Positions 28,288-40,101 are shown, counted from the stretch's first letter. The stretch is DNA of 64,000 bases from Actinoplanes sandaracinus (GCF_030009775.1 NZ_JASCTH010000002.1:248001-312000), one strand, 5' to 3'. The notes: generated by a model from the sequence alone, not told the origin. Numbers and translations are program-made.

Positions 28288-30318
28288 TCATTGTTTGACG
28301 GTGTTCGGTGCGAACCCCGAGTCTATTTCGCCGCGATTCCAGGGCTGGACCGGGCGGTACCGCGACAGCCACTCCCCGAGGTCGGCGGCGGGCATCGGGC
28401 GGGCGTGGAACCAGCCCTGGGCGGTGTGACACCCGGCGGCGGCGAGAAGCCGCCAGGTCACCTCGTCCTCCACACCCTCCGCGACGGCACGGAGGCCGAG
28501 ATCTCCGGCGAGACCGACCACGGATCGTACGATCGCCGCGTCACCGGAGTCGGTGGCCATCCCGAGGACGAACGAGCGGTCGATCTTGACCTCGGACAGC
28601 GGCAGCCGGCGCAGGTGCTGCAGTGACGAATATCCGGTGCCGAAGTCGTCCAGCGAGATCGCGACGCCCATCCGGCTGAGCCGGGTGGTGGTCTCCAGGA
28701 CCCGGTGCGGGTCGGCCATCAGCGCGCTCTCGGTGATCTCCAGCTGGAGCAGGTCGGCGGGGACGCCGTACCGGTCGAGGAGGCCACCGACCCGGTCGAC
28801 GATGTCACCGGCGTGCAGGTCACGCGCGCTGACGTTGACCGCGGCCCGCAGCGGGAACCGGCCGTCGCGCCACACCGCGAGCTGCGCCACCACCTCCTCC
28901 AGCACCCGTGCGGTCAGCAGCCGCATCACCGGGGTCGGCTCGGCGGCCCGCAGCAGTTCCTCCGGCCCGACCGTGCCGCGGCGCGGGTGCCGCCAGCGCA
29001 GCAGCGCCTCCACTCCGACGACCTCGCCGGTGCCGATCGCTATCTGGGGTTGGTAGTAGAGGACTATCCCGTCGTCCGGCGGGTCCCGGCGCAGCGCGGT
29101 GCGCAGGTCGGCGACCAGGGTGAGCCGGTCGGGGGTGTGTTCGGCGGCGTCCGGCCCGTGCACCGCGACCTGGTCGCCGCGCTGTTTCGCCTCGTACATC
29201 GCGGACTCCGCCTCACGCAGCATCGTGCTGGCGTCGCGGCGGCCGGACTGGAGCGCGATCCCGATCGACGCGCTCAGCTCGACCGGGGTGCCGTCCAGCG
29301 GGAACGGGCGGCTCAGCGCCTCGGCCAGATGCTGGGCGATCCGCCGGGCCGACGCCGGGTCCTCGACGCGGGTGGCGAGGACCGCGAACTCGTCGCCGCC
29401 CAGCCGGACCACCAGGTCGTGCGCGGGCACCACCGAGGTCAGCCGGTCGGCGACCCTGGTCAGCAACCGGTCGCCGGCGCCGTGGCCGAGGGCGTCGTTG
29501 ACCGTGCGGAACCTGTCCAGATCGAGCAGGAGCAGGGCACGGCGCCGGTCCGGGGCGCGCTCGGCCATCGCGGTCTGCAGGGCCCGGCGGTTGGGCAGGC
29601 CGGTCAGCGGGTCGAAGCGGGCGGCCCGCTCGGACTCGCCGGCCCAGCGGACCATCCGGTGCACGGCGTGCAGGGCCAGCAGGGTGAGCGGAAGCAGGGC
29701 CGGGCTGACCAGTGCGGCGACCAGCACCACCGGGCCGAGCAGCAGCAGGGCGGCGGTCGCCAGCAGGTCGGCGTGGCCGCGGCGGCGCCGGGCCGGGGCG
29801 CGGCTCTCCGAGGTGAGGCCGCGGACCAGGGCGGCGACCGCGTGACGGGCGCAGATCCAGGCGATCGCGGCCGCGCAGATGACCGTCGCGTCCCACCAGC
29901 CGGGGCCCGGGTCGAACCGCAGCGACCCGAAACCGGCCACCACGGCCGCGGCGCCGAGCGCGGCGGCGTGTTGCAGGGCCAGGTGAAGGGTGCGGCGCAG
30001 CGAGTGCCGCATCCGGATGCCGGCGACGGTGACGGCGGCCAGCTGCACCGCGATGGCCGGCGCCGCGCCCCAGGCCAGCGCAATGGCGAAGGTGAAGCAG
30101 ATGGAGGGCAGGATCACCGCGCTGGCCCGCCGCCCGGGCACCAGGTAGGGCCGGGAGTCGACCACGACGGCGAGCAGAGCCGTCACCCAGAAGGCCGCCG
30201 GCAGATCACCGGATGAACCGAGCAGCAGCGCGAGGGCGGCGGCCGCGGCCGACACGGTGGAGACGATCACTGTGCGCCGGTGACGCAGGCCGGCCGTCCG
30301 GGGGCGAGCGGCATCCAT
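28288..30318 (-). CDS. Membrane GGDEF-EAL protein, third of three, with intact motifs
   Basis: 676 residues. Residues 1-215 hold several hydrophobic helices with no named sensor fold. GGDEF domain with LGGDEF (glycine 307) and no RxxD inhibitory site (PAHD). EAL domain with EALLRW (437) and every catalytic motif I can check: NVSARDL, EITES, DDFGTGYSS, VKIDRSF, AEGVED and the final AQG. Probably a working bifunctional or phosphodiesterase enzyme. Start set at ATG 30316-30318 behind GTGGAGG; the ATG at 30360 lacks a site. Only 9 nt separate it from gatC, so it appears to lead a gatC-gatA transcript. Confidence 0.88.
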   Translation of the reverse strand: MDAARPRTAGLRHRRTVIVSTVSAAAAALALLLGSSGDLPAAFWVTALLAVVVDSRPYLVPGRRASAVILPSICFTFAIALAWGAAPAIAVQLAAVTVAGIRMRHSLRRTLHLALQHAAALGAAAVVAGFGSLRFDPGPGWWDATVICAAAIAWICARHAVAALVRGLTSESRAPARRRRGHADLLATAALLLLGPVVLVAALVSPALLPLTLLALHAVHRMVRWAGESERAARFDPLTGLPNRRALQTAMAERAPDRRRALLLLDLDRFRTVNDALGHGAGDRLLTRVADRLTSVVPAHDLVVRLGGDEFAVLATRVEDPASARRIAQHLAEALSRPFPLDGTPVELSASIGIALQSGRRDASTMLREAESAMYEAKQRGDQVAVHGPDAAEHTPDRLTLVADLRTALRRDPPDDGIVLYYQPQIAIGTGEVVGVEALLRWRHPRRGTVGPEELLRAAEPTPVMRLLTARVLEEVVAQLAVWRDGRFPLRAAVNVSARDLHAGDIVDRVGGLLDRYGVPADLLQLEITESALMADPHRVLETTTRLSRMGVAISLDDFGTGYSSLQHLRRLPLSEVKIDRSFVLGMATDSGDAAIVRSVVGLAGDLGLRAVAEGVEDEVTWRLLAAAGCHTAQGWFHARPMPAADLGEWLSRYRPVQPWNRGEIDSGFAPNTVKQ

Positions 30319-30443
30319 GCGACCTCCACGATGGCCTCGATCACCGATCGCATACACCATAGATCCGTATAGCGCTTTTTGTCCTAAAGCACCTAAACGT
30401 TGTTAGACGCCCCACAACTCCCAGACGCACGATCTGCCGTGAT

Positions 30444-32843
<2,400 letters not shown>

Positions 32844-32865
32844 TCAAGACCTCGTCCGGGCGACG

Positions 32866-33861
32866 TCAGACCTCGGCGATCCGGCGGCCGGCCTCCGTGC
32901 ACGCCTTGAGCAACGCACGAACATAGCCCGCCGGCGCGCCGGCCAGACCACACGCCGGGGTGATCACCACCTGCTCCGGCAGCCGCGCCGCCGGGAAGCC
33001 CAAGCGCTGCCAGAGCGTGCCGACCCGCTCGGCGATCTGCTTCGACTCCGGTCGCAGTCCGTCGGCCGGCCGGGTCGGCGCGGCGCCCACGAAGATCCCC
33101 AGGCCGGCCTCGATCGCCTCGCCCAGCGGGTCCAGGTCGGTGAGCAGCGACAGGTCGAACGCCACGGCCGCCGCGGTCGTGTCGCGCACCACCCGCAACG
33201 GCAGGCCGGGAGCGCAGCAGTGCACGATCACCGGCGCATCGACGGTCTCCACCACGGTCCGCAGACGGGTGGAGGCGTCCGGGCCGTCGACCGTCCGGTA
33301 CGCGCTGAGCCCGCTCTCCGTCGGCACGTGCCCCGCCAGCACAGCCGGCAGCGACGGCTCGTCCAGCTGAAGCAGCACGGTGGCTCCCGGCACGCGCTTG
33401 CGCACCTCTGCCACGTGCCGGCGCAGCCCCTCGGCGAGCGAGTCGGTCAGGTCACGCACGGCGCCCGGGTCGCGCAGCATCCGGCCGCCGATCGGCAGAT
33501 CCAGGCTCGCCGCCAGGGTCCACGGGCCGGCGGCCTGGATCTTCAGCGGGCCGGAGTATCCGGCGGCCTGCTCGCTCAGCTGATCGAGATCACGTTCCAG
33601 CAGGTCGAACGTACGCCGAAGGTCTTTGCCCGGCCGTGAGGCCATCTGCCACCGGCCGGTGTAGAGCTGCACCGGCATCTCGACCAGGAACCCCGCGGAC
33701 CGCCCGATCATGTCGGCGCCCGGGCCGCGCTCCGGCAGCTCGGCCAGGTGCGGCAGGCCGGGCAGTTCACCGAGGACGATCCGCTGCGCCTCGGCGATGT
33801 CGGTGCCGGGCATCGACCCGATCCCGGTGGCGGCGCCCGCGCCCCACGGGAACTCAGGCAT
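32866..33861 (-). CDS. MetE-like protein (cobalamin-independent methionine synthase C-terminal family)
   Basis: 331 residues, a single UROD/MetE barrel of the short form common in actinomycetes and far shorter than full MetE (about 750). Family features include [32 protein letters not shown] and the metal-ligand region [15 protein letters not shown], followed by TPACGLAG. It probably binds zinc and transfers a methyl group, but the acceptor is not known. Short forms are routinely called methionine synthase II without proof. The start ATG 33859-33861 overlaps the mnmA stop by 8 bp; the longer upstream frame reads through mnmA. Confidence 0.85.
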   Translation of the reverse strand: MPEFPWGAGAATGIGSMPGTDIAEAQRIVLGELPGLPHLAELPERGPGADMIGRSAGFLVEMPVQLYTGRWQMASRPGKDLRRTFDLLERDLDQLSEQAAGYSGPLKIQAAGPWTLAASLDLPIGGRMLRDPGAVRDLTDSLAEGLRRHVAEVRKRVPGATVLLQLDEPSLPAVLAGHVPTESGLSAYRTVDGPDASTRLRTVVETVDAPVIVHCCAPGLPLRVVRDTTAAAVAFDLSLLTDLDPLGEAIEAGLGIFVGAAPTRPADGLRPESKQIAERVGTLWQRLGFPAARLPEQVVITPACGLAGAPAGYVRALLKACTEAGRRIAEV

Positions 33862-34942
33862 GCGACGCCGCCCTGGTCCCGGCGGTGATCGTCGCCGACC
33901 CGAGCACGATGTCACCGGCCGGGTCGGGACGGTAGGCCACGATCGCCTGACCCGCCGCAACGCCACGCGCCGGTGACCTCAGAGTCGCGACCAGCGCGTC
34001 AGCGGTCACCGACACCGAGGCGGCGACCACCTCGCCGTGTGCCCGCAACTGCACGTCGCAGTCCTCCGCGAGAGAAGCGGAATGCCAGATCGGGCGGGTC
34101 GCGCTGACCACGTCGACCTCGAGGTCCTCCCGCGGCCCCACGGTCACCGTGTTGCTCACCGGAGTGATCGACAACACGTAACGAGGGCGCCCGTCCTCGG
34201 CCGGCACCCGCAGGTCGAGGCCCTTGCGCTGGCCGATCGTGAACCCGTACGCCCCGTTGTGCCGGCCCAGCGTCTCACCGGTCCGCCCGTCGACGATGTC
34301 GCCGGGCGCCGCCCCGAGGCGGCTCTCCAGGAACCCGCGGGTGTCGCCGTCGGCGATGAAGCAGATGTCATGCGAGTCGGGCTTGTCGGCCACGGCCAGC
34401 CCGCGCGCGGCGGCCTCGGCCCGGACCTGCTCCTTGGTCGAGTCGCCGAGCGGGAAGATCGACCGGTCCAGCTGCTCGCGGGTCAGCACGGCCAGCACGT
34501 AGGACTGGTCTTTCGGCAGGTCGACGCTGCGGCGCAGCAGCCCGTCGGCGCCCAGCCGCGCGTGGTGGCCGGTCACCACCGCGTCGAACCCGAGGGCCAC
34601 CGCCCGGTCCAGCACCGCCGTGAACTTGATCTTCTCGTTGCAGCGCAGGCACGGGTTCGGCGTACGGCCGGCCGCGTACTCGTTCACGAAATCGTCCACG
34701 ACGCTGTCGTGGAACTCCTCCGCCATGTCCCACACGTAGAACGGGATGCCGATCACATCGGCGGCCCGGCGCGCGTCGCGCGAATCCTCCAGGGTGCAAC
34801 AGCCGCGCGCCCCGGTCCGGAACGTCTGGGGATTACGGGCCAGCGCCAGGTGCACACCGGTGACGTCATGGCCGGCATCCCGGGCACGCGCGGCAGCGAC
34901 CGCGGAGTCGACACCGCCGGACATGGCCGCAAGAACTCGCAT
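33854..34942 (-). CDS. mnmA: tRNA-specific 2-thiouridylase
   Basis: Thiolates U34 of Lys, Glu and Gln tRNAs. 362 residues. N-type ATP pyrophosphatase P-loop [10 protein letters not shown] at residue 8, catalytic cysteine in [12 protein letters not shown] and the second active-site cysteine in [11 protein letters not shown]. The C-terminal beta-barrels are normal length. It lies 23 nt downstream of the cysteine desulfurase gene, its natural sulfur donor, and overlaps the MetE-like gene. Confidence 0.96.
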   Translation of the reverse strand: MRVLAAMSGGVDSAVAAARARDAGHDVTGVHLALARNPQTFRTGARGCCTLEDSRDARRAADVIGIPFYVWDMAEEFHDSVVDDFVNEYAAGRTPNPCLRCNEKIKFTAVLDRAVALGFDAVVTGHHARLGADGLLRRSVDLPKDQSYVLAVLTREQLDRSIFPLGDSTKEQVRAEAAARGLAVADKPDSHDICFIADGDTRGFLESRLGAAPGDIVDGRTGETLGRHNGAYGFTIGQRKGLDLRVPAEDGRPRYVLSITPVSNTVTVGPREDLEVDVVSATRPIWHSASLAEDCDVQLRAHGEVVAASVSVTADALVATLRSPARGVAAGQAIVAYRPDPAGDIVLGSATITAGTRAASHA

Positions 34943-34965
34943 GCCGCAAGCCTATCCGGCCCCGC

Positions 34966-36141
34966 TTACCGGGGCGTCTTCCAGGCTCCCGCCCGCCGGG
35001 CCCGCTCCACCGCGCCCGGCAGTGCCCCGAGCAGCGCGTCCACATCCGCTTTGGTGCTGTCGTGACCGAGCGTGAACCGCAGCGACGATCGCGCCCGCCC
35101 GTCATCGGCCCCCATCGCCAGCAGCACGTGACTCGGCTGGGCCACTCCCGCGGAACAGGCCGAACCCGTCGAGCAGTAGACCCCCTGCGCGTCCAGCAGC
35201 AACAGCAGCGCGTCACCCTCGCAACCCGGGAAGGAGAAGTGCGCGTTCCCCGGCAGCCGGTCGACCGGGGAACCGTTGAGAATCGCGTCCGGAACCGCCG
35301 CCCGCACCCGCCCCACCAGGTCGTCACGAAGAGCCGCGACCCGCTCCGCGCGCTCCTGGCGGCCGGTGACCGCCGCCTCGACCGCCGTCGCGAACGCGAC
35401 CACCCCCGGCGTGTCCAGCGTCCCCGAGCGGACGTCGCGCTCCTGGCCACCGCCGTGCAGCAGAGGCGTGCACGGCACGTCCCGCCCGAGCAGCAGCGCG
35501 CCCACACCCACCGGGCCACCGACCTTGTGCCCCGTCAGAGTCAGCGCCGCCGCCCCGCTCGCGGCGAAGTCCACCGGCACCTGGCCGACGGCCTGCACGG
35601 CGTCGGTGTGGAACGGCACGCCCTCGGCGGCGGCGACCGCCGCCAGCGCCGCCACCGGCTGCACCGTGCCGACCTCGTTGTTCGCCCACTGGACGCTGAC
35701 CACCGCGATCTCGTCGCCGTGCGCCCGGACCAGCTCGGCGAGCGCCTCCGGATCCACCCGCCCGGCCCCGTCCACCGGCTGCAACGTGGCCTCGGCGCCC
35801 TCGTGCCGCTCCAGCCAGTCCACCGCGTCGAGCACGGCGTGATGCTCCACCGCCGAGGCCACCACACGCCGCTTCCGCGGATCAGCGTCACGCCGCGCCC
35901 AGAAGATGCCCTTGGCGGCCAGATTGTCCGCCTCGGTCCCGCCGCTGGTGAAGACGACCTCCGAAGGTCTCGCCCCCAGCGCCGCAGCGAGCCGCTCCCG
36001 CGACTCCTCCACCAGTCGCCGGGCCCCCCGCCCCGCCGCATGCAGCGAAGACGGATTGCCAAGTTCACGCGCCGCGGCGACGTAGGCGTCCAGCGCGGCG
36101 GGCAGCATCGGCGTGGTCGCCGCATGATCGAGGTAGGCCAT
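34966..36141 (-). CDS. Cysteine desulfurase (IscS/NifS class)
   Basis: PLP enzyme that takes sulfur from cysteine as a persulfide. 391 residues. The PLP lysine lies in [13 protein letters not shown]. The persulfide cysteine is in [21 protein letters not shown] (first 20: [20 protein letters not shown]). The motif [11 protein letters not shown] binds the cofactor ring. Start at ATG 36139-36141, where the conserved [12 protein letters not shown] begins; ten extra codons upstream are unlike the family. Placed directly before mnmA, so sulfur for tRNA thiolation is its likely main role. Fe-S assembly is also possible. Confidence 0.95.
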   Translation of the reverse strand: MAYLDHAATTPMLPAALDAYVAAARELGNPSSLHAAGRGARRLVEESRERLAAALGARPSEVVFTSGGTEADNLAAKGIFWARRDADPRKRRVVASAVEHHAVLDAVDWLERHEGAEATLQPVDGAGRVDPEALAELVRAHGDEIAVVSVQWANNEVGTVQPVAALAAVAAAEGVPFHTDAVQAVGQVPVDFAASGAAALTLTGHKVGGPVGVGALLLGRDVPCTPLLHGGGQERDVRSGTLDTPGVVAFATAVEAAVTGRQERAERVAALRDDLVGRVRAAVPDAILNGSPVDRLPGNAHFSFPGCEGDALLLLLDAQGVYCSTGSACSAGVAQPSHVLLAMGADDGRARSSLRFTLGHDSTKADVDALLGALPGAVERARRAGAWKTPR

Positions 36142-36201
36142 CGCCCCCAGCTTAGGCCGTCCCCCTGTCACCGCCGCCCGCCGTCCTACCCCGCGACCGC
36201 C

Positions 36202-36270
36202 AAGACCCCTACCCCACCACCCCCAAGCGACCTACCCCTCGACCACCAAGCGACCTATCCCGCGACCATC
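36202..36270. repeat. 23-bp tandem repeat, three copies
   Basis: Units at 36202, 36225 and 36248 begin AAGACCCCTACCCC, AAGCGACCTACCCC and AAGCGACCTATCCC. A partial unit precedes them. Confidence 0.75.
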
Positions 36271-36460
36271 AAGATCAAGATCGAAACCCCGCTCTTGTAC
36301 GCCCGGACCCGCCCCCAACAGCACCATCCCGCCCCGCAACTCCCCGCGACGTCCGCTCCCCGCCACCCCGGCGCGACCACCGGGCTGCTGCCCACTACAT
36401 CCACCCCCTCCGGCCCCCAAGGTCGCGCAACCCCACCCAGTCCCACCGGCCCCACCTCCA

Positions 36461-36511
36461 GCCGTAGCTCGGAGGTCCCACCAGAGGTCCGCAACACGCC
36501 TGCGTTACGGC
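36461..36511. repeat. 51-bp inverted-end element, copy 1
   Basis: GCCGTAGC at 36461-36468 and GTTACGGC at 36504-36511, 43 bp start to start. The single difference between the ends still allows a G-U pair. Confidence 0.75.
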
Positions 36512-36523
36512 CGGGCCCAGCGC

Positions 36524-36574
36524 GCCGTAGCCCAGAGACGCCACCGCATGCCCGAATGACCCCTGCGCTACGGC
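36524..36574. repeat. 51-bp inverted-end element, copy 2
   Basis: GCCGTAGC at 36524-36531 and GCTACGGC at 36567-36574, perfect ends, same spacing and orientation as copy 1, 12 bp away from it. Confidence 0.75.
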
Positions 36575-36761
36575 CGGCCCGCCCCTCAGCGCCCAGCTGG
36601 GGAATGTTCGTCACGGCGGACGGTGGCTGAGCCGGTCTCCGCTGGCTGGTCGTGAGCGCGGTCCCGAGCGGGGTCGAGGCAGCGCTCCCGGCCGACTGGA
36701 AGAACCAGCCAATCCGTCCCAAGCGGGGCGCGTCCCGGGATCGCGGCCGCTCCGGCCAATT

Positions 36762-36835
36762 GTTGATCTGCTGGCCGCGTGAAGCGCGGTCAGAACGGAC
36801 GTTGAACAGCGCATCCGCACGGCCAGCAGATCAAC
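36762..36835. repeat. 74-bp inverted repeat with perfect 16-bp arms
   Basis: GTTGATCTGCTGGCCG at 36762-36777 and its exact complement at 36820-36835, 42-nt spacer. Partial pairing continues inward (GAAGCGC and GCGCATC). No T-run. Confidence 0.75.
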
Positions 36836-36901
36836 TCAATCGGGGAGCCGACCGGCGAGAGGTTGCTGTCGTATTCACGCCGTTGCCGAGGCACTTCCCC
36901 G

Positions 36902-36952
36902 GCCGTAGCACAACCGCCCCACCACACGCCCCGAACACGCGTGCGCTACGGC
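36902..36952. repeat. 51-bp inverted-end element, copy 3
   Basis: GCCGTAGC at 36902-36909 and GCTACGGC at 36945-36952, perfect ends, same spacing and orientation as copies 1, 2 and 4. Confidence 0.75.
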
Positions 36953-37088
36953 TGGGCGCGGTGACGGTGACCACGGGCTCGGCCCGGCGGCCGCGAGTCG
37001 GCCTGGCGCCGCGCGGGCCTCGCGCGGGAGCCACGGGACCGCCATCGGTGCGGTCGGGGGCGCCTACGGCGTACCGCAGAAAAGGCGG

Positions 37089-37116
37089 ACGGCCCGGCGG
37101 AGGACCGCCGGGCCGT
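37089..37116 (-). terminator. Terminator of the etfB-etfA operon
   Basis: Perfect 12-bp stem ACGGCCCGGCGG with a 4-nt loop. Read leftward it is followed by CCGCC and then TTTT. It lies 75 bp beyond the etfA stop. Confidence 0.75.
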
Positions 37117-37190
37117 TCGTCGGACGCCGGATCCTGGCGATCGGCCGCCGGAGGTGGCGGGAGATCGTCCGGATCACGGACGCCGGGTTG

Positions 37191-38141
37191 TCACTTGCGC
37201 TTGCGGATCTCCTCAGCGGCCTGCGGCACGATCTTGAAGAGGTCGCCGACCACGCCGAAGTCGGCGAGCTCGAAGATGGGCGCCTCGGCGTCCTTGTTGA
37301 CCGCGACGATGGTCTTCGAGGTCTGCATGCCGGCCCGGTGCTGGATCGCGCCGGAGATGCCGAGGGCCAGGTAGAGCTGCGGCGACACCGTCTTGCCGGT
37401 CTGGCCGACCTGGAACTGGTGCGGGTAGTAGCCCGAGTCGACAGCCGCGCGGGAGGCGCCGACGGCACCGCCGAGCAGGTCGGCGAGCTCTTCGACGAGC
37501 TTGAAGTTGTCGGCGTTGCCGACGCCACGGCCACCGGAGACGACGATGCCGGCCTCGGTGAGCTCGGGGCGGGAGCCCTTCTGCTCGGCGACCCGCTCGA
37601 CGACCTTGGTCAGCTTGTCGGCGGCCGAGACCGCGACGGTGAGCTGCTCGACGGCCGGCGTCGCGGCGGCGGGCGCCGGGGTGACCGAGTTGGGGCGGAT
37701 GGTCACGATGGGCAGGCCCTTGGTGACCTTCGACTTGACGATCGTGGAGCCGGCGAAGACCACCTGAGTGGCGGTGCCGTCGGCGGCAACCTCGACCGCG
37801 TCGGTGAGCAGGCCGTTGTCCAGCTTGATCGCCAGGCGGCCGGCGATCTCCTTGCCCTCCTGGGTGGAGCCGAGCAGCACAGCCGCCGGCTGCACCTGCT
37901 TCACCAGCTCAGCGACCACGGTGGCCTTGGGGGCGACCAGGTAGCCCTCGACGTCCTCACCGGACGCGACGTAGATCTTCTCGGCGCCGAACTCGGCGAG
38001 CTTGTCGGTGAGCGCCGACGCGTCACCGAAGACGACCGCGCTCGGCGAACCGAGTCCACGGGCGATGGTCAGCATCTCGAGCGTGACCTTCTTGACGCCG
38101 GTGGCCTGCGAGGCCTCGACGACGACCAGTACTTCAGCCAT
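37191..38141 (-). CDS. etfA: Electron transfer flavoprotein alpha subunit
   Basis: FAD-carrying subunit of the EtfAB heterodimer, which passes electrons from acyl-CoA and other dehydrogenases toward the quinone pool. 316 residues. The C-terminal FAD domain shows [54 protein letters not shown] and [20 protein letters not shown] (each shortened from longer conserved runs). It lies 14 nt downstream of etfB. The N-terminal half is Ala/Val rich and less conserved, as usual. Confidence 0.96.
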   Translation of the reverse strand: MAEVLVVVEASQATGVKKVTLEMLTIARGLGSPSAVVFGDASALTDKLAEFGAEKIYVASGEDVEGYLVAPKATVVAELVKQVQPAAVLLGSTQEGKEIAGRLAIKLDNGLLTDAVEVAADGTATQVVFAGSTIVKSKVTKGLPIVTIRPNSVTPAPAAATPAVEQLTVAVSAADKLTKVVERVAEQKGSRPELTEAGIVVSGGRGVGNADNFKLVEELADLLGGAVGASRAAVDSGYYPHQFQVGQTGKTVSPQLYLALGISGAIQHRAGMQTSKTIVAVNKDAEAPIFELADFGVVGDLFKIVPQAAEEIRKRK

Positions 38142-38155
38142 GACGACAAACCCTC

Positions 38156-38935
38156 TCAGACGAACTTCTCGGTGGCGAGGTACGCGACGAGCTGCTCGCC
38201 GCCGTTGCCCTCGTCGACGACCTTGGCGCCACCGGTGCGGGCCGGGCGCTTGGTGAATTCCAGCACCTGGCTGGTGGCGCCGGCGAAGCCGACCTCGTCG
38301 CTCGCGATGCCCAGGTCGCCCAGGGACAGGGCCTGCACAGGCTTCTTCTTGGCGGCCATGATGCCCTTGAAGGACGGGTACCGCGGCTCGTTGATGGTGT
38401 CCCAGACGCTGACGATGGCGGGGGTGGAGGCCGTGACGACCTCGTAGCCCTCGTCGGTCTGCCGCTCGACGGTCAGCTGCGAGCCGTCCACGGTGAGCTT
38501 GCGGGCGCCGGTGAGGGCGGCCACGCCGAGGAGCTCGGCCAGCATGTGCGGGACGACCTGGACCCGGCCGTCGGTGGACTCGGCGCCGCTGAGGATCAGG
38601 TCGGCGTTCAGCGTGCGCAGCGCCGCGGCCAGCACCTTGGAGGTGGCGACGGCGCAGGAGCCGTGCAGGGCGTCGTCCTGCACGTGGACGGCCTTGTCGG
38701 GGCCCATCGAGAGGGCCTTGCGGATCGAGTCGGTCGCGCCGCCGGGGCCGACGGTCAGGACGGTCACCTCGCCACCGTGCGCCTCTTTGATCTTCAGCGC
38801 TTCCTCGATGGCGTATTCGTCCATCTCGTTGATGACGTTGCTCGCCGAGCCACGCTCGACCGTGTTGTCGCTCGCGCTCAGGGTGCGCTCGGCACCGGAG
38901 TCGGGTACCTGCTTCACCAGTACGACGATGTTCAT
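38156..38935 (-). CDS. etfB: Electron transfer flavoprotein beta subunit
   Basis: AMP-binding partner of EtfA. 259 residues from ATG 38933-38935, at the conserved beginning MNIVVLVKQVPDSG. Eleven codons further upstream are unlike the family. The motifs NEMDEYAIEEALKIKE and GPGGATDSIRKALSMGPDKA are present, and the signature PRYPSFKGIMAAKKKP lies near residue 195. First gene of etfB-etfA. Confidence 0.96.
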   Translation of the reverse strand: MNIVVLVKQVPDSGAERTLSASDNTVERGSASNVINEMDEYAIEEALKIKEAHGGEVTVLTVGPGGATDSIRKALSMGPDKAVHVQDDALHGSCAVATSKVLAAALRTLNADLILSGAESTDGRVQVVPHMLAELLGVAALTGARKLTVDGSQLTVERQTDEGYEVVTASTPAIVSVWDTINEPRYPSFKGIMAAKKKPVQALSLGDLGIASDEVGFAGATSQVLEFTKRPARTGGAKVVDEGNGGEQLVAYLATEKFV

Positions 38936-39129
38936 CGCGTTCCTACGACCCTCCTGTATTGAACGCACCGTTGCGGTCGGCCCTGCCCTCAGCCGGAACG
39001 ATGCCGGGCGGCGGACATGTCAGCCAGGTTACCCGCCAGTAGCTTCACTGTTGCCGGCCACCCAGAGTGACACACCTCACCCGCTAGACGATCACGATCG
39101 CTACAGTGGGCAATGAGGAGGTGTCAGAC

Positions 39130-39336
39130 ATGTCCGGTCAAATCGTCTCGCTCGTGGAGGGCATGAGCCCAGCCACGACCCATACTCCCCCACACCCCGA
39201 TCACATGGAGCCGCAGTCCCATGGACAAACGGGTCCCGACTCTCCGTGGTGCCGCTGCGGGCGTCCGAGAGAGGCGTGCGTGAGTGACGAAGTACGCAAT
39301 CTCTGGCACGACTTCTTCGACCCGTCAGGTCGATAA
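39130..39336 (+). CDS. Small Cys-containing protein of unknown function
   Basis: 68 residues from ATG 39130, with the strong site GAGGAGGTG 7 nt upstream. An in-frame GTG at 39106 is possible but lies before the site. The middle is rich in His and Pro. The C-terminal third carries WCRCGRPREACVSDEVRNLW, a CxCG...C pattern that might bind a metal through its three cysteines. I know no family. It is divergent from etfB, and the stop is 8 nt from the start of a DUF202 gene. The good ribosome site and coupling argue that it is real. A TACAGT hexamer at 39102-39107 could be its -10. Confidence 0.7.
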   Translation: MSGQIVSLVEGMSPATTHTPPHPDHMEPQSHGQTGPDSPWCRCGRPREACVSDEVRNLWHDFFDPSGR

Positions 39337-39344
39337 TCGGCCTC

Positions 39345-39719
39345 GTGTTCGGCAGCGTGAGACAGTGGTTCGACCCGTCGCAAGCCGGCACGACACCGGA
39401 CTACCGGTTCTCGCTGGCCAACGAACGCACCTTCCTCGCCTGGATCCGGACCGGTCTGGCGCTCATCGCCGGCGGCCTGGCCTGCGCGCAGTTCCTGCCC
39501 CCGCTCCCGGTCGACCACCTGCGGGAGATCATCGCCGTCCTCCTGCTGGTGCTGGGCGCGCTGGTGGCGCTGCGGGCGGTGGACCACTGGGTACGGACCG
39601 AGCGGGCCATGCGGCTCGGCGCCGACCTGCCGCGATCGCGGTTCCCGGCGGTCCTGGCCGTCGCGGTGGCCGCCGGCGCCGTGGTGATCATGGTCGCGGT
39701 CCTGATCCAGGTCTTCTGA
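39345..39719 (+). CDS. DUF202 (YidH-type) membrane protein
   Basis: 124 residues. It starts with the family signature RFSLANERTFLAWIRTGLAL (residues 21-40), followed by three hydrophobic helices. Function unknown; small inner-membrane proteins of this family usually occur in pairs, as here. GTG start, 8 nt after the small Cys protein gene and 13 nt before a second DUF202 gene. Confidence 0.88.
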   Translation: MFGSVRQWFDPSQAGTTPDYRFSLANERTFLAWIRTGLALIAGGLACAQFLPPLPVDHLREIIAVLLLVLGALVALRAVDHWVRTERAMRLGADLPRSRFPAVLAVAVAAGAVVIMVAVLIQVF

Positions 39720-39732
39720 TGCGGGTCCGCTG

Positions 39733-40101
39733 ATGACCGGCCTCCGGATGACCGAGCCCTGCGCCGAACACCACCGGGACCCCGGCGCGTGCGGCCAGGT
39801 CGGCCGGGACCCGGGCGCCTCCGCGGTACGCACCCGCCTGGCCTGGCGGCGAACCGGCCTCTCCGCGACCGTGGTGGCGCTTCTCACCGTCCGGCCCGCC
39901 TTCGCGCCCGGCGCCGGGCCGGCCGCATGGCTCGTCGCTGCCGCCGCGATGGCCGGCTGGGCGCTGGCCGTCGCGCTCGCCCTGCATCGCGCGCGCGGCC
40001 TGAGGTCGCGCTTCCCCCGGCCGGCGCCCCGTTCGGTACGCGCCTACGCGCTCGTCATCGTCGCCATGGCGGTCCTTGGCGGATGGGTTGTCATGCTCTG
40101 A
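39733..40101 (+). CDS. Second, diverged DUF202 membrane protein
   Basis: 122 residues. The DUF202 core is recognisable as VRTRLAWRRTGLSATVVALL (residues 32-51) with two or three helices after it. The first 30 residues are polar and contain two cysteines and two histidines (EPCAEHHRDPGACG), absent from the first DUF202 protein. Start uncertain: ATG 39733 or ATG 39748. Probably one operon with its neighbours. Confidence 0.85.
   Translation: MTGLRMTEPCAEHHRDPGACGQVGRDPGASAVRTRLAWRRTGLSATVVALLTVRPAFAPGAGPAAWLVAAAAMAGWALAVALALHRARGLRSRFPRPAPRSVRAYALVIVAMAVLGGWVVML

Larger units (their letters stand above)
36142..37088. other. Repeat-rich 1-kb intergenic region without a convincing gene
   Basis: Frames on both strands are Pro/Arg rich and lack ribosome sites. 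The region holds a 23-bp tandem repeat, three 51-bp inverted-end elements and a 74-bp inverted repeat, each listed separately. Confidence 0.65.

Noticed and set aside
33862..33966. Upstream extension of the MetE-like gene, or a cobalamin or SAM riboswitch before it
   Set aside because: The extra frame lies entirely inside mnmA and is unlike the family; the genes overlap, leaving no leader for a riboswitch.
35062..36630. 522-codon rightward frame through the desulfurase and the repeat-rich gap
   Set aside because: Antisense to a clear gene for most of its length; the remainder is Pro/Thr low complexity through repeats.
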